Positions 52,590-63,256 of a DNA stretch of 64,000 bases are shown in pieces (positions within the stretch are counted from its first letter, which is position 1; every line of letters starts with the position of its first letter). The notes under the pieces were generated by a model. It did not search any database. It was given only the letters and a program-made list of their open reading frames with translations, and was not told the origin of the DNA. The stretch comes from Alligator mississippiensis (lineage: Eukaryota > Chordata > Crocodylia > Alligatoridae). The stretch spans positions 218,085,978 to 218,149,977 of the forward strand of contig NC_081828.1 of the NCBI RefSeq assembly GCF_030867095.1. Direction: 5' to 3'. The position numbers and the translations under genes were made by a program.

Positions 52590-54480
52590 CACGACATAGT
52601 TTCATAGTTGGTCAGGTCGGAAGGGACCTGAACAGATCATCACGTCTGACCCCCTGCCATGGCAGGAAAGAGCGCTGGGGTCAAACAACCCCGGCAAGGT
52701 GTTCATCCAGCCTCTCATAAAGACCCCCAGGGCAGGAGCCAGCACCACTTCTCTTGGAAGTTGGTTCCAGATCCTAGCCGCCCTGACAGTGAAGTAGCGC
52801 CTCCTGATGTCTAGTCTGAATCTACCCTCTGCCAGATCATGCCGTTATTTCTAGTCACTCCTGGTAGTGCTCGGGGGAACAGGGACTCCCCCAATGCCTG
52901 CTGGTCCCCCCTGACTAGTTTGTAACAGGTCACTAGATCCCCCCTCAGCCTTCTCTTGTGGAGGCTGAACAGGTTCAGGTCCCATCACCTCTCCTCGTAG
53001 GGCCTGCTCTGCTGCCCCCTGACCATGTGAGTGGCCTCCTCTGAACCCTCTCCATGCTGTCCACATCCCTCCTGAAGTGCGATGCCCAGAACTGGACGCA
53101 GTACTCCAGCTGCGGCCTGACCAGTGCCGCGTAGAGGGGGAGGATCACCTTCTTGGACCTGCTCGAGATGCATCTGTGGATGCACGACAAGGTGTGGTTG
53201 CCCTTCCTGACCGCGTCTCCACACTGCCGGCCCATGCTCATTTTGGCATCAATAATGACTCCAAGATCCTTTTCTGCCTCTGCACTGACGAGAAGGGAGT
53301 TCCCCAGACTGTAGGTCTGCTGCTGGTTCTTCCCCCCCAGGTGCAGCACCTTGTGCTTTTCAGGGTTGAATCCCATCCTGTTCTCACCCGCCCACCCCTG
53401 TAACCTGTCTAGGTCCGATTGCAGACTATTCCTCCCTTCTAGCGTGCCCACATCCCCCCACATCTTAGTATCGTTTGCAAATTTGAACAGGTGCTTTTTA
53501 CGCCTTCATCCAAGTCACTGATGAAGACGTTGGCCCGAGGACTGAGCCCTGGGGGACCCCACTGCCCACATCCCTCCAGGTCGAAAATGACCCGTCCACC
53601 ACCGCTCTCTGGGTGCGGCCCTCCAGCCAGTTAGTGACCTATCTAACTGTGGAGGTGTCGACGCCACAGCCCCCTAGTTTTTTAACGAGAATGGGGCGAG
53701 ACACAGTGTCGAAGGCCTTCCTAGAGTCCAGAAAGACTACGTCCACTGCTACCCCTGCATCTAAGGATTTTGAGACCTGGTCGTAGAAGGCCACCAGGTT
53801 GGTCTGACAGCACCTGCCTCGAATGAACCCATGTTGGTTGCCCCTAAGCATGATCTGCCCTGTCGGCCCCTCGTGGACATGCGCTAGAATAACTCTCTCA
53901 AAAACCTTACCCAGGACGAGGGAAGACTAACGCCTATAGTTTCCTGGGTCCTCCTTCCTCCCTTTTTTGAAGATGGGGAACACATTGGCCCTTTTCCAGT
54001 CCTCCGGCACCACACCAGAGCACCATGAGCGCTCGTAAAGCCGTGCCAGGGATCCCGCAATGACCTCTGCTAATTCCCTCAGCGCTCGGGGGTGGAGATC
54101 GTCAGGACCAGCTGATTTAAATTTGTCCAGTCCCTCCAGAAGCTCCCTGACTAGATCCTCGCTGACCCTAGGCCTGGGTGTGCCTCCCCTGGGGTCTGAG
54201 GGGGTCCCGGTGGCGGGGGGTGACCTGGTCCCTGCTCAGGAAAATCGAGGCACAGAAATTGTTAAATAGGTTAGCCTTGTTGTCTGGTGCAACGACCAGA
54301 TTTCCTAGCGTGTCCTACAGAGGCCCCACGTTACCCGGTACCTTCTTTTTACCCCCTACATATTTACAAAAGGACTTCTTGTTGTCCTTGATCCGGGTCG
54401 CTAGTCCCAGTCCCATCTCCGCTTTGGCCTTCCTGACCTACAGCCTCCCCTGCAGCCCCGAGCACCCGAGGTATAGTCCT
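52590..54480 (-). mobile_element. CR1 LINE, 3' part (split by an insertion)
   Basis: The minus strand holds CR1 reverse transcriptase pieces: LRGNQHGFIRGRCCQTNLVA, VDVVFLDSRKAFDTVSRP, LVRPQLEYCVQFWAS and the 3' end near 52600. Frames are broken repeatedly. It continues at 55515 with the endonuclease part, so 54490-55513 was inserted later. Confidence 0.85.
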
Positions 54481-54489
54481 CCCTGGGGA

Positions 54490-55513
54490 TGGCCTGTGAC
54501 GGCGGGGCGCTGCCATCATGGGCACAAGGAGAGGTGAGGAGAGGCTGAGGGGCAGACAACACCCCGGAACAGAACCCCGGAGCGGGTAACTTACCTCCGG
54601 GAGACCCGGTGGTGCCGGAGCCGAGACCACGGCGGCAGCTGAAGCCGCAGCTACAGCTGCGCGAGCCAGCATTACGCCAGCTATTTAAGCAGCTGTTCCA
54701 AGTAAGGGAAACAGCTGGGCCAATTGCGGCGGGCAATATGGTTGCTGTGGGAAAGTTTAAAATCCCCAGCAGCACCCGAGGGGAGGGGGAGCCAGAGAGA
54801 GACAGAGAGAGAGAGAGCACGCAGATAGCACGTCTGGCGTGCTGAGGCTCCTGCTGGGGAAAGGCACCAGCTTGGCTGTGCCCCACCAGCACAAGAGGCA
54901 GGAGAAGCCTCTAAACCATGAGCTGAAGAAAGCAAGGGGAAACCTCCTGCCTTGCAATGGATAGCGAGCAGGGAGAGGCCAGTACTCCCCTTGAGAGGAG
55001 GAAAGCAAGGGAAACGACAGGGCATGCTGCGTTTGCCAGCACTGCCCCTAGGAGAAATAGAGCTGGGGACAGGTGCAGAATCCCCTGGAATCCACTGCAT
55101 AAGGGAAGGCAGCTCTGGGAGCAGCCCTACCCAAGGGGAAGATTATTTCTAGGCAAGTTAGGAAGGAAGGACGCTAAGCGATATCAGAAGAGTCAGACAG
55201 ACAAGAGGTTGGGCTGGCAGAGCTGTACAGCTAAGTCCCAGTCACCGCATTGGTGAAGCCGAAGGCGGGAAAGCCCGCAGAGGACTGAAGGTCACCATCC
55301 CACCAGCACGTGATTGGTTGGCGAGTGGATGGGGTGTAGGGGTGGCGGAGCCCCGCGGAACATCGTGGGCAACAGCTGTGAGTACACCCGTGTTGGGGAA
55401 CCCCTCTAATAAGAACTCCACTGGAACCCTCTCGCAGGAATATACCAGCAAAGTCGTGGCAGGCGGGACGAGGGGAGGGGCTACCTAACCGACGGGAGGC
55501 GCTAGCCATAACA
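54490..55513. mobile_element. Insertion within the CR1, possible LTR-type sequence
   Basis: About 1.02 kb separates two parts of one CR1. It begins TGTGACGG and ends CATAACA, which could be LTR-like TG...CA ends, but no clear target duplication was found. A GA-rich run lies near 54800. Family not recognised; if an LTR, it is a solo fossil. Confidence 0.4.
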
Positions 55514-55514
55514 C

Positions 55515-56290
55515 CTCTGACATCACATGGCCCCTCCCTTCCGTGGGGTGTACGCCTCCCTTTTGGCTAGGAGACATTCCTGTATGCTTTTGGTGAGCCA
55601 TGGGGGCTTTGGCGCCCTCTTGCCCCCTTTCATCCGTGTTGGGATTACCTCCCTTTGGGCTTGGAGGATCGTCTCCTTCAGGAATGACCACTCTTCTTGG
55701 ACACCCGACTCCCCTCCCCTCCAGGACCTCAGTGCTTCCCCGACTAGTCTCCTTACCTCACTGAAGTCCGCCCTCCTTAAATCCAGGCCTGCTGCCTTGC
55801 TGCAGGCCTTTGCCACCCTGCGCTGGATGGTAAATCCCAGCAGGCAATGATCCCTGTCGCCTAGGTGGTCGAGCACCCGCAGACCCCTCACCAGGTCATC
55901 TCCCACAGCCAGGACCAGGTCCAACAAGGCATCTCCCCTGGTGGGGCTGTGCACCTCCTGGGTTAGATGGAGGTCCTGTATCTCGGCTAGGAACCTGCGT
56001 GAGCGGTCAGACCTGGCTGACTGCTCCTCCCAGCAGATGTCAGGAAAGTTCAGGTCACCCACGATGACCACATCCTTTGACCTAACTACCTCCGCGAGCT
56101 GACTTAAGAAATCCCCATCCAGCTCTTCCCCCTGGATGGGTGCTCTGCAGTAGACCCCCACCGTTAAGTCCCTTTCCCCTTGGCCTTCTTGGACTCTAAC
56201 CCAGAGCACTTCAGCCTGCCCCTCCTCTGACCCCGTGCTGCTAGCTGAGGACGTGAGGCAGAGCGCCACACCTCACCTCACCTCTCCTCC
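55515..56290 (-). mobile_element. CR1 LINE, endonuclease part (same element as 52590-54480)
   Basis: A minus-strand frame of about 248 residues carries CR1 endonuclease words: VVIVGDLNFPDICWEEQSAR, DLHLTQEVHSPTRGDALLDL and LGDRDHCLLGF. It runs into the insertion at its 3' side. Confidence 0.85.
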
Positions 56291-57059
56291 CTGTCCTGTC
56301 CCTCCTGTGCAGCCTAGAGCCCTTGATATTCACCGCCCAGCGTGAAGAAGAAGAAGACAAACTCAAGAAGGGCTCAGTTGGTCTAATAAAATATAGCACA
56401 GTTACCAAAATAACCTCACCTGCCTGATGAAGGACGAAGCTGTTTTCCTCGCTCTGGGGCAGGCTGCCCCCATGACCATCTACAATGCCTCTTATGCGAG
56501 GATATCAGCTACACCAGGGCTTCATAAGCAACCCACCACCCTATTTACCCCGGGACGAGCTCCCCTGCAATTTATGGCTTGAACTAAGCAGGATGCGCTC
56601 TGCCGTGGGACGCAAATGTAGTTCACTTTGGCTCAAGCCCCCACCCAGACCCCCTGGGAAACACTAAATGAATCACTAAGGTGTCTAAGAAAGCCAACAA
56701 CCCTTCCCTCGCAAGCAGCGTGAAGACAAAACCCAAATGTATTACTAAGGAAAAGCAAAAGTAATCACTACCTATCATTTTAAAACACTACAAACTACAA
56801 AACCAAGTCTATAGGTGGCATCTCTTGGGGGGACTTCACCCATGCCCAGGCAGTCTGGGACTTGGGGCTCCCCAAATGGGAGTTCTGGGGCCTGCGCCCC
56901 TAGACCGGCCCTTCAGCCCTGGGCTGGAGCGGGGGCCACACCGCAGAGTCCAGGAGCTGCTCCGTGGGTCTCTGCGCCGCAGGGAGCTGCTAGCCAGCCT
57001 GGGGCCTGCTGCATTGCCAAGGGCCCCTCGCTGCTCCCTGCGAACCCGTAGCGCTGATC
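56291..57059. other. Intergenic, little recognised
   Basis: 56360-56430 is an interspersed repeat piece. No U1 gene precedes the spacer copy that starts at about 57060. Confidence 0.4.
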
Positions 57060-58110
57060 TTCACTTCCACGTGGTGGATTTGAGGGGTGAACGGCAGGTT
57101 TCACCAGCATATCGCACCCCAAAGTTTTAGTGCTAATCCCAGCTCCGCAGGGGCAGGAGCCTGCACGAGACCTCAGAAAAACGCCAAAGAGCAAACGAGC
57201 CTGAACTGCCCACAGCTCCAACCGCGCTGCTGGGTCACGACACAGCCACAAAAGCAACGTCTGCCAGGCCCGAAACGTGCCGGGCCCAGACATACGGCAA
57301 ACAAACGTACAGCGGGACTCGGCAACACAGCTGTGCTGAGACACAGCTGGAAACAAGAAAGGGGGACTCGGGCCTGTCCTGCACCCGGGCCTCAACACAC
57401 AACACAAAAGGGCTACTTGTCTGCCGCACGGACCTTTCTTCTCAGCCACGCGGTTACGAAACAAAGGGGACCAGGCCCGTTTGGCTTGAGCCTGCACTGC
57501 AACGAGCGCCAACCACTCCGCTTGGATGGGCACAAACCGCGACAGGGACAAAAGGAGGCGCGGGCTCGTGTCGCTGGGGCTGGACTGGGCGGCACAACCT
57601 GGCCAGCCCAGACAGCGCTGGACAAACAACAAGTGCCCGGGCTTCACCCCGGCCCTAATCTGCCAGCCGACGCGCTGGGCTCAGCCCCACACCGCCGGGC
57701 TGCAACGCACCCGCCTGCAACAGCCAAAGGGCGCAGCATTACGGCCACAGCCTGGACATCCCGTCCCAGCGACACCCCGCGCTGAGACCCGGCAATCCCC
57801 AGCGCAGGGGCGCAGGCGCCACGACCCCGCTCCGGGGCAGCCTGCACCAGGGAGCATGCGCTCGCGGCATCGCCCCGCTCGAGGCCTGCGTGGCCAAAAG
57901 TGCCGGCAAGACGCGCGGCGGGGCTCAGCGACACAGCTGTGCCGACCCCACAACAAGATGCAACACCACCCAAAACACGGCCGGCTCCCAGCCCTGCCCC
58001 CAGCGCCACAGCAAGACTGCCGGGCTCCACCTGGGCCGGGGCGCTGCAGGCACTGATGCCCCCGCCCCCCATGGCACCACCCATCCCACCCCAAACCCAG
58101 ACAGCCACCG
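57060..58110 (+). repeat. Diverged copy of the U1 spacer without U1
   Basis: Shares TGGATTTGAGGGGT, GCTAATCCCAGC, GCCACAAAAGCAACGT, ACAAACAACAAGTGCC and the CGGCAATCCCCAGCGCAGGG segment with the U1 spacers (their reverse complement at 46.3-47.2 kb). There is no U1 sequence upstream, so the unit lost its gene or was copied without it. Long frames here are GC shadows. Confidence 0.7.
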
Positions 58111-58462
58111 GGGCACGAAGAGGGGGAGAAAGGGGTCTCCACGTCCCTTCTCATCACTTCAGGGCCCTTCTCCAGGGCAGGGGGCAGACCCCCACGCACA
58201 CTTTCCCGCTCCCCGCTCAGCACGCAGCACCCCAGGGGCAGGGAAAGCCCCGGGACAAGCGGCCTGGCCCCTCACAGAGCCCTGCCTGCCTCCGTCCTCA
58301 CCCCGCGCCGCCACTACCTGCACCGGCCTTCACACCTCCGCGCGCCTCAGCGCCGGCCCGGCCACGTGCAGCGGCATCTACACAGCTCACGCGGCCCCGC
58401 CACCGCGCAGGCGCACACGCCTCCCCCCGCCCCCACTGGGGCGTCTCCAACCCGTGTCAGCC

Positions 58463-58515
58463 ATGAGCGCGGCTACAGCCCCGGAATTGGCAGCACTGCC
58501 CCTCAGCAGGGCACG
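58463..58515 (+). CDS. Candidate first exon of the TMEM176-like gene
   Basis: In a CpG island, ATG 58463 opens MSAATAPELAALPLSRA and meets a donor CG|GTGAGG. The perfect octamer ATTTGCAT lies at 58671-58678. The link to the downstream exons is by position only. Confidence 0.25.
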
Positions 58516-58984
58516 GTGAGGACCCACTCCCGCAGCCCCCAACACGCTGCTGCGTCCTAACACCGCCAACCCGCGCCGCCCGGCTCCCGTGTCCCCGCGC
58601 CGCGCTGCGCCCCCCGGCCCCGCGCGCGGCGCCCCACTCCCAGCACACCCCGCGCCCGCCCGTCTGTGATATTTGCATACGGCCCGCCTCTTCTACCAAA
58701 AGCCCCACACACTCCTGTGACATCACCACGCTTCTCCCCTCCCACCGCACTAGCCCTGCCCGGCAGCCTCCCCGCTGGTCCTAGCGCCGGGCGGTTCCCT
58801 GCTGCGCGCGGGCTGCCACCGTGCCCATCGCCCGGCGGGGGCCGCGCCTGCGCGCTGGGCTGGGCTGGGGGCGCTCCGTGCTGCTGCCCTTGCTGCGTGC
58901 GCGGCGCTGCCTTGTGCGGCGCGGGCTGGAGCCTGCCCTTCCCCGGGCGGCGCGGGGAGCGGGGCGGCGTGCCCTCTACACGGG

Positions 58985-59175
58985 CATTGTTAACGCGTCT
59001 AGTTAAAGCACATTAAGTCTAGGACCTGCATTATAGTACGTGTGCCGTAGTCAGCAGCACTGCACCGTGATACCAGCGCACGGCTTTCACGTGACACTAC
59101 TGCACAGCAAACTAATTTTACTGCGCATTAGCACAGCTTTCGCCGTGATGCTGTAATGCGCAGTGAAATGAGTCT
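58985..59175. mobile_element. MITE-like DNA element fragment
   Basis: Contains TTTACTGCGCATTAGCACAG and TGCGCAGTGAAATGAGTCTA, matching the element at 4.2-4.56 kb. No open frame. Confidence 0.4.
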
Positions 59176-59359
59176 ACTGCCCTCTGAGCGTCTCGCGGAG
59201 ACGCGCCTAAAGAGATGCACACTGGCCGCGGGTGCGAGCACTGTAACGGGAATGTGCTGTTGTAATACAAGTGTAGGTGTGCCAGGGCCTGTCAGGGGAA
59301 CTGGGCCAGTCACAAGACAAGGCTGTGAATATAGAGGTGTTTATCTAGCTAGCTATCTA

Positions 59360-59650
59360 TCTAGGCAACCAAATACATTTTTGCAAAAACCCAGAAACCC
59401 AGCCGAGCAGAGTCCATGGTCATAGTTTCCAGTCCAGGCGGTTCTTCCTACCTGGCAGGGGAGACCCCTTTCCTCTCGGACTTGAATGACGGTGTCTGTG
59501 GTTGAGGGTGAAGGCCTGTCCCTTGCGCTGCGGCAGGCTGACCCTGCCAGTCCATAATGCCTCCAATTTGGGGCGTTTTGTTTGTTTTGTTTCCCAAGGG
59601 CAAGCCTCTTATCTCCCTTGACAGGCCATTCAAGGTGTTTTAGAAGAGGG
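59360..59650 (-). mobile_element. SINE-like repeat, related to the U1/U2-headed copy
   Basis: Reverse complement contains CCTTGGGAAACAAAACAAAC, CCCCAAATTGGAGGCATTAT and the CAGGCCTTCACCCTCAA segment, all present at 63130-63230. A CTCCCCTGCCAGGTAGGA word at 59447-59464 recalls the U1 5' end in reverse but is too short to claim. Confidence 0.6.
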
Positions 59651-59689
59651 AGGGGGCAGGTCTCCCTTATCTGGAAGGTCTTAGGTGTA

Positions 59690-59920
59690 TCCCTCACTGC
59701 ATCTTAATCCGTTTTGTTTATGTAGAGGAGGGGAGGGAGGGGGTGAGTCAGACAGACTGCATCCTGTGCCAGGGCTGCCCGAGAACACAGAGCTGAGACC
59801 TAACAACGCCTGGGTCACAAAAGGCTTGGGTGAGGGAACAGAGGTAGGTGTTGTTCACCTAGACTTGAAAAAGGCCTTTGGCACAGCGTCACCCCAGTTC
59901 TTACAAATCAGCACTTCTGC
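59690..59920 (+). mobile_element. CR1-like reverse transcriptase fragment
   Basis: One frame reads VGVVHLDLKKAFGTASPQFL, the LDF.KAFDTVSH block of CR1 reverse transcriptase. Short and degraded. Confidence 0.6.
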
Positions 59921-60363
59921 GCAGCACGCGCCTCCCCTGGAGCCTGTCCCGCGCCACGGCGTCCGAGCCTTGCCGAGGTGCAGCCGCAGTCGGCTCCCTT
60001 TCCTCGTGCTCAGGGGGCCTGGTCGTCCTTCCCCAGAGCCGAGTTGTTCCCCTCTCCATCATCCCGTGGCCTGGGGCAGCAGGGCCTGTCCCGCCAGCAC
60101 ATGGGGTGTGCGTCCTGCCCTGAGCCCCCAGGCCTGGGCAGCACCCCCAGTGCGACTCCTAGGGCTGCCGTACAGGGGTGGGGGCTCTCACTGTCTCAGA
60201 GCTCACGGCGGGTTTGTGGCACTGCTGTGACCCCCGTGGGTGCAGGAGGCCGTGGCTGGTCCACACATGGCCCATCTCCCATCCCGTGTGTGGCCAGGCC
60301 CCTCGGCTGTGCCCGGGTCTGTGCCAGCCCAGCCCCACGCTCACGCCGGCGCCTCTCTCCCAG

Positions 60364-60420
60364 TTCGTGGTGTCGGGCACGTTCTCCGTTCTCTGCCGAA
60401 AGTATGAAGCCGGCTGCTGG
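60364..60420 (+). CDS. TMEM176-like gene exon: second membrane segment
   Basis: Acceptor TCTCCCAG ends at 60363. It encodes FVVSGTFSVLCRKYEAGCW, resembling the second membrane segment of MS4A/TMEM176 proteins (F.xSG.xS). The apparent donor is GCGAGT, a GC-type donor, and joins in phase 0 to the next exon. Earlier exons were not identified with confidence. Confidence 0.55.
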
Positions 60421-60854
60421 GCGAGTGCTGGGGCTGCGCCAGACATGGCCTCTGCCTGGGAGGGGGCTCTCGGGGGGTGGGGAGTCTCCGGTCCTGCCAG
60501 GCTGAGCGGTGCCCAGAGGCCGGAGCCGGTACCAGCACGGTCCCGGTGGGCGGCACAGAGCGGCGATGTCCTGGGAAGCGATTCCCTGCTCCAGCAGGTC
60601 CCCCACAACTGGGGCTGGAGTGGGGGGCTCTGTGCAGGACAGAAGGTATGTGTTTGCACATGTGTGCGTGTGCATGCTTGTTTGCACTTGTGTGTGTGTG
60701 TGAGTGCATATCATGTGTGCATGTGCATACATGTGCATGCATGTCCATGTGTTTGCATATGTGTGTGCATGTGTGTACATTGTATGCCTGTGTGTGCATG
60801 TGTGTGCATGCTAGTTGTCCTGCACAGGTCCCTTATGCGCCTTCCCCCTTCCAG

Positions 60855-61045
60855 GTGCTGCTCGCTGCGTTCCTGGCCCTGGCCAGCGTGGTGGTGGCAG
60901 TCGTGGCCATGGTGATCAGTGTGCAGGACATCCAGTGCCATTGGTGGTATTCCTCCATGTACACGTGCGACCCCAGGGTGACATCAGCCCGGAAGAAGCG
61001 ACCTGGAGGCAGGAGGAGTGCTGTCGATACGTGGCCTCTCTCCTG
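60855..61045 (+). CDS. TMEM176-like gene exon: third membrane segment, frameshift
   Basis: Acceptor CTTCCAG ends at 60854, donor CTG|GTGAGC follows 61045. It opens VLLAAFLALASVVVAVVAMV (membrane segment), then SVQDIQCHWWYSSMYTCD. The matching continuation GDISPEEATWRQEECCRYVA, like WQKEECRAYM in TMEM176B, is in another frame. One missing base in the CCCC run near 60970 would explain this. It is either a true break or an assembly slip in a GC-rich tract. Confidence 0.65.
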
Positions 61046-61317
61046 GTGAGCAGCTGCCCCATGTGCAGCAGCCCCCCTGCCCTGCTGCCCTGCCCCGCTC
61101 TCCAGGTGCCTGCGTGGTGCTGGCAGCGCTGCAGGGGCCTGGCTGGGTGCTGGGCCGTGGGGTTCAGCCCTGGGCAGCATCACAGCGGGGCAGTCCCCGA
61201 GGGCGCTGGCAGGAGGACGGGGGATGCCTGGGGGTGGGACAGGAGGGAGCAGCCTCCATCGCGGCAGGGTCCAGGAGTCGGGAGGCCACAGGTGCTGCCC
61301 ATGCGCTCTGCCCCCAG

Positions 61318-61428
61318 AACCTGCTCCTGGGCGTCTGGGTGCTGCTGGTGGTGACCACGGCCGGTGCCCTCGTCATTGCCGCCTGCTGCCTCGTCTGCAC
61401 CTGCCAGGCCTTGTGCTGCCGGGCGCAG
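61318..61428 (+). CDS. TMEM176-like gene exon: fourth membrane segment
   Basis: Acceptor CCCCAG ends at 61317, donor GCGCAG|GTAAGC follows 61428; exactly 37 codons. It reads NLLLGVWVLLVVTTAGALVI then AACCLVCTCQALCCRAQ. LLGVW(I/V)LLL is the start of the last membrane segment of TMEM176A. The cysteine-rich end could be palmitoylated, as in related four-pass proteins. TMEM176A/B act as cation channels of intracellular membranes in immune cells in mammals. Confidence 0.72.
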
Positions 61429-61748
61429 GTAAGCGGGCGAGGCTTGGCCCCGGGCCGGGCAGGGGCTCTGCCTGGGCTCCGTGCAGGGGCGGAGGGGTCC
61501 CCGTCTCCCGGGGGGCTGCGCTGCTTTGAAGGGTGTGGCTGTGGCTCGGAGCCCCTCGCTGGGGACGCTGCCCCGGGGCGGCTTTGGGCAGGGGAGGTAG
61601 CAGCTCAGCCCGGGGCCCGGCTGCCTCCTGGCCCCTGGGCTCGTGGCTGCTCTGTGCAGGGAGCCGTGGGCCCAGGGTCTCCGTGCTGCATGGGACGTGG
61701 TGCTGAGCCCAGGAGTCCACGGTGCTGATGATCCTCCTCTGCTTGCAG

Positions 61749-61817
61749 GACCGGGAGGAGGCGGGGGTGGGTACAGAGCCACTGGTGCGTGCCCGCAGCC
61801 CAGGCCCAGCCGGGTGA
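61749..61817 (+). CDS. TMEM176-like gene last exon
   Basis: Acceptor CTTGCAG ends at 61748. It encodes DREEAGVGTEPLVRARSPGP then AG and a TGA stop. The acidic start with EPL is like the cytosolic tails of related proteins. Phase 0 with the exon before. A poly(A) signal follows 130 bp on. Confidence 0.7.
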   Translation, partial: DREEAGVGTEPLVRARSPGPAG

Positions 61818-61945
61818 AGAAATGCATGTGGACAGTGCCTGAGCCGGGCACGACCCCAGGGCTGCATCGTTACCAGGCCCACTCTGCCCCTGCACTGGCT
61901 GCAGCTGTGCCCAACACCGTGCCGTGCCGTGCCCTGTCTACGGGC

Positions 61946-61951
61946 AATAAA
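61946..61951 (+). terminator. Poly(A) signal of the TMEM176-like gene
   Basis: AATAAA 129 bp after the stop, with a G/T-rich GGCCTGGTGTTT about 20 bp further. Spacing and context are typical, so the gene was at least recently transcribed. Confidence 0.65.
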
Positions 61952-61959
61952 ACATCTCC

Positions 61960-62747
61960 ACATCTGCACGGGGCCTGGTGTTTACTGCCCCTGGGCTGCG
62001 GGGGGGAGCAGCGCAGGGATCGAGCCCCTGGGCCCCGGGCAGGAGGGCGAGACGCTCGTGTCCCAGTCAGCCCCACTGCTGTTCTCAGGCCCCAGGCACC
62101 TCTGGGAGCCCCCCATGGCCAGTGCCCTCCCTGCATGGCAGCCCCCGCAGCACGGCCTGGCCCGACTGCCTGCACCCAGGCTGAGCCCTGCCTCCCCCTC
62201 CCAGTGCAGCCCTGGCTGGACAGCAGCAGGTAATGGTCCTCATCGGGTGGTCTGGCAGCTGCCCCCACACATGCCGTGCAGGGTGCCCCAGCAGCACGTG
62301 GAGCCCTTTCTAGTGCAGCCAGTGCCGTGGGGGCAGGAGACAGACCCCCGGGGTAGGCACAAGCCCTGGGGTAGTTGAGGCTGTGCCTTCCTCCCCTTCC
62401 CACCCCCTCCCCAGAAGTGGGTGCAGCAGGGGGTGAGGGCTGGGGGTCCAGGGCAGGGTTCATGCAGGTGACAAGGAGCCCGACATGGAGCTTTGTTCCC
62501 GGGGCTATCTGAACTGCAAGGCCTCCAGGCTCCTGCACGTAGGAGGCTGCCTTGGATTTGGGAACCTCTGCAGCCCCAGGCTGGAGGGTCTGGGAGAGAG
62601 ACTTGTCCGTGGCAGTGCTGCGCCATCAGGAACAACCAAGCTCTGCTCCCTTGAGAGAATTTGGGACTGATTTGGCCAATTTGGGCCCAGACACGGAATT
62701 CAAAAGAAAAAGAAAAAGCTGTTTTTTATCATCAGTTGTGTAGCTGA
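61960..62747. other. Intergenic, no gene seen
   Basis: GC-rich sequence after the TMEM176-like gene. Open frames on both strands lack domains or splice structure. Confidence 0.4.
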
Positions 62748-63250
62748 GATCCTCCCCTGGCAGGCGAGATACCACGATCATCCGGTTGGTTTTCCCAGGG
62801 TGAGGCTTGTCCCTTGCACTCCGGGTACCTCCGGGTTTGCCCCAAACGCAGGAAACTCAGCTGCACGGTTCTGTGGCAACGGGGCAGTGCTTCCCCCTGG
62901 CTCCTGCCCGGCTTTTAGGCTAAGAGCAAGCGAGAGGAGGGGGCGTCCGAACCCCAAGGAGCCTGGGCTTGCACGCAGGATGTCTGCCACGGACCGGGGG
63001 AGTCGGGGAGGGGCAGGCTCGCCCCGTGGCAGCACCACACAGACTACTTGCACAGAGCAGCTCTGCTCCATCGGACCGTGGAACTTGACTATTGGGCTTG
63101 GCCCAGGAACATTCAGACCCGAGTTAACCCTTGGGAAACAAAAACAAACAAAACGCCCCCAAATTGGAGGCATTATGGCCTGTGGCAGGGGTCAGCCTGC
63201 CACAGCGCAAGGCACAGGCCTTCACCCTCAACGACAGACAACATCATAGA
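62748..63250 (+). mobile_element. SINE-like element with U1- and U2-derived head
   Basis: 62756-62885 is a diverged U1 (CTGGCAGGCGAGATACCACG, TTGGTTTTCCCAGGGTGAGG, CTTGCACTCCGG), lacking the Sm site. It is followed at 62893-62920 by CCCGGCTTTTAGGCTAAGAG then CAAGCG, matching U2 nt 8-34 (CTCGGCCTTTTGGCTAAGAT CAAGTG). A tail shared with the repeats at 59.4, 38.3 and 40.5 kb follows. Crocodilian SINEU elements are known to have gained U1 or U2 heads repeatedly; this copy fits that class. It is not a working U1 gene. Confidence 0.7.
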
Positions 63251-63256
63251 TGTTAA

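Noticed and set aside
57526-58519. Open frames of 170-210 codons
   Set aside because: They lie in a known non-coding spacer repeat and use GC-driven residues; no homologue recognised.
58671-58678. Perfect octamer ATTTGCAT as distal element of another snRNA gene
   Set aside because: No snRNA-like sequence lies about 200 bp away on either strand. It may serve the local CpG-island promoter.
59447-59464. U1 5' end in reverse (CTCCCCTGCCAGGTAGGA)
   Set aside because: Only about 17 bases match and the rest of U1 is absent.
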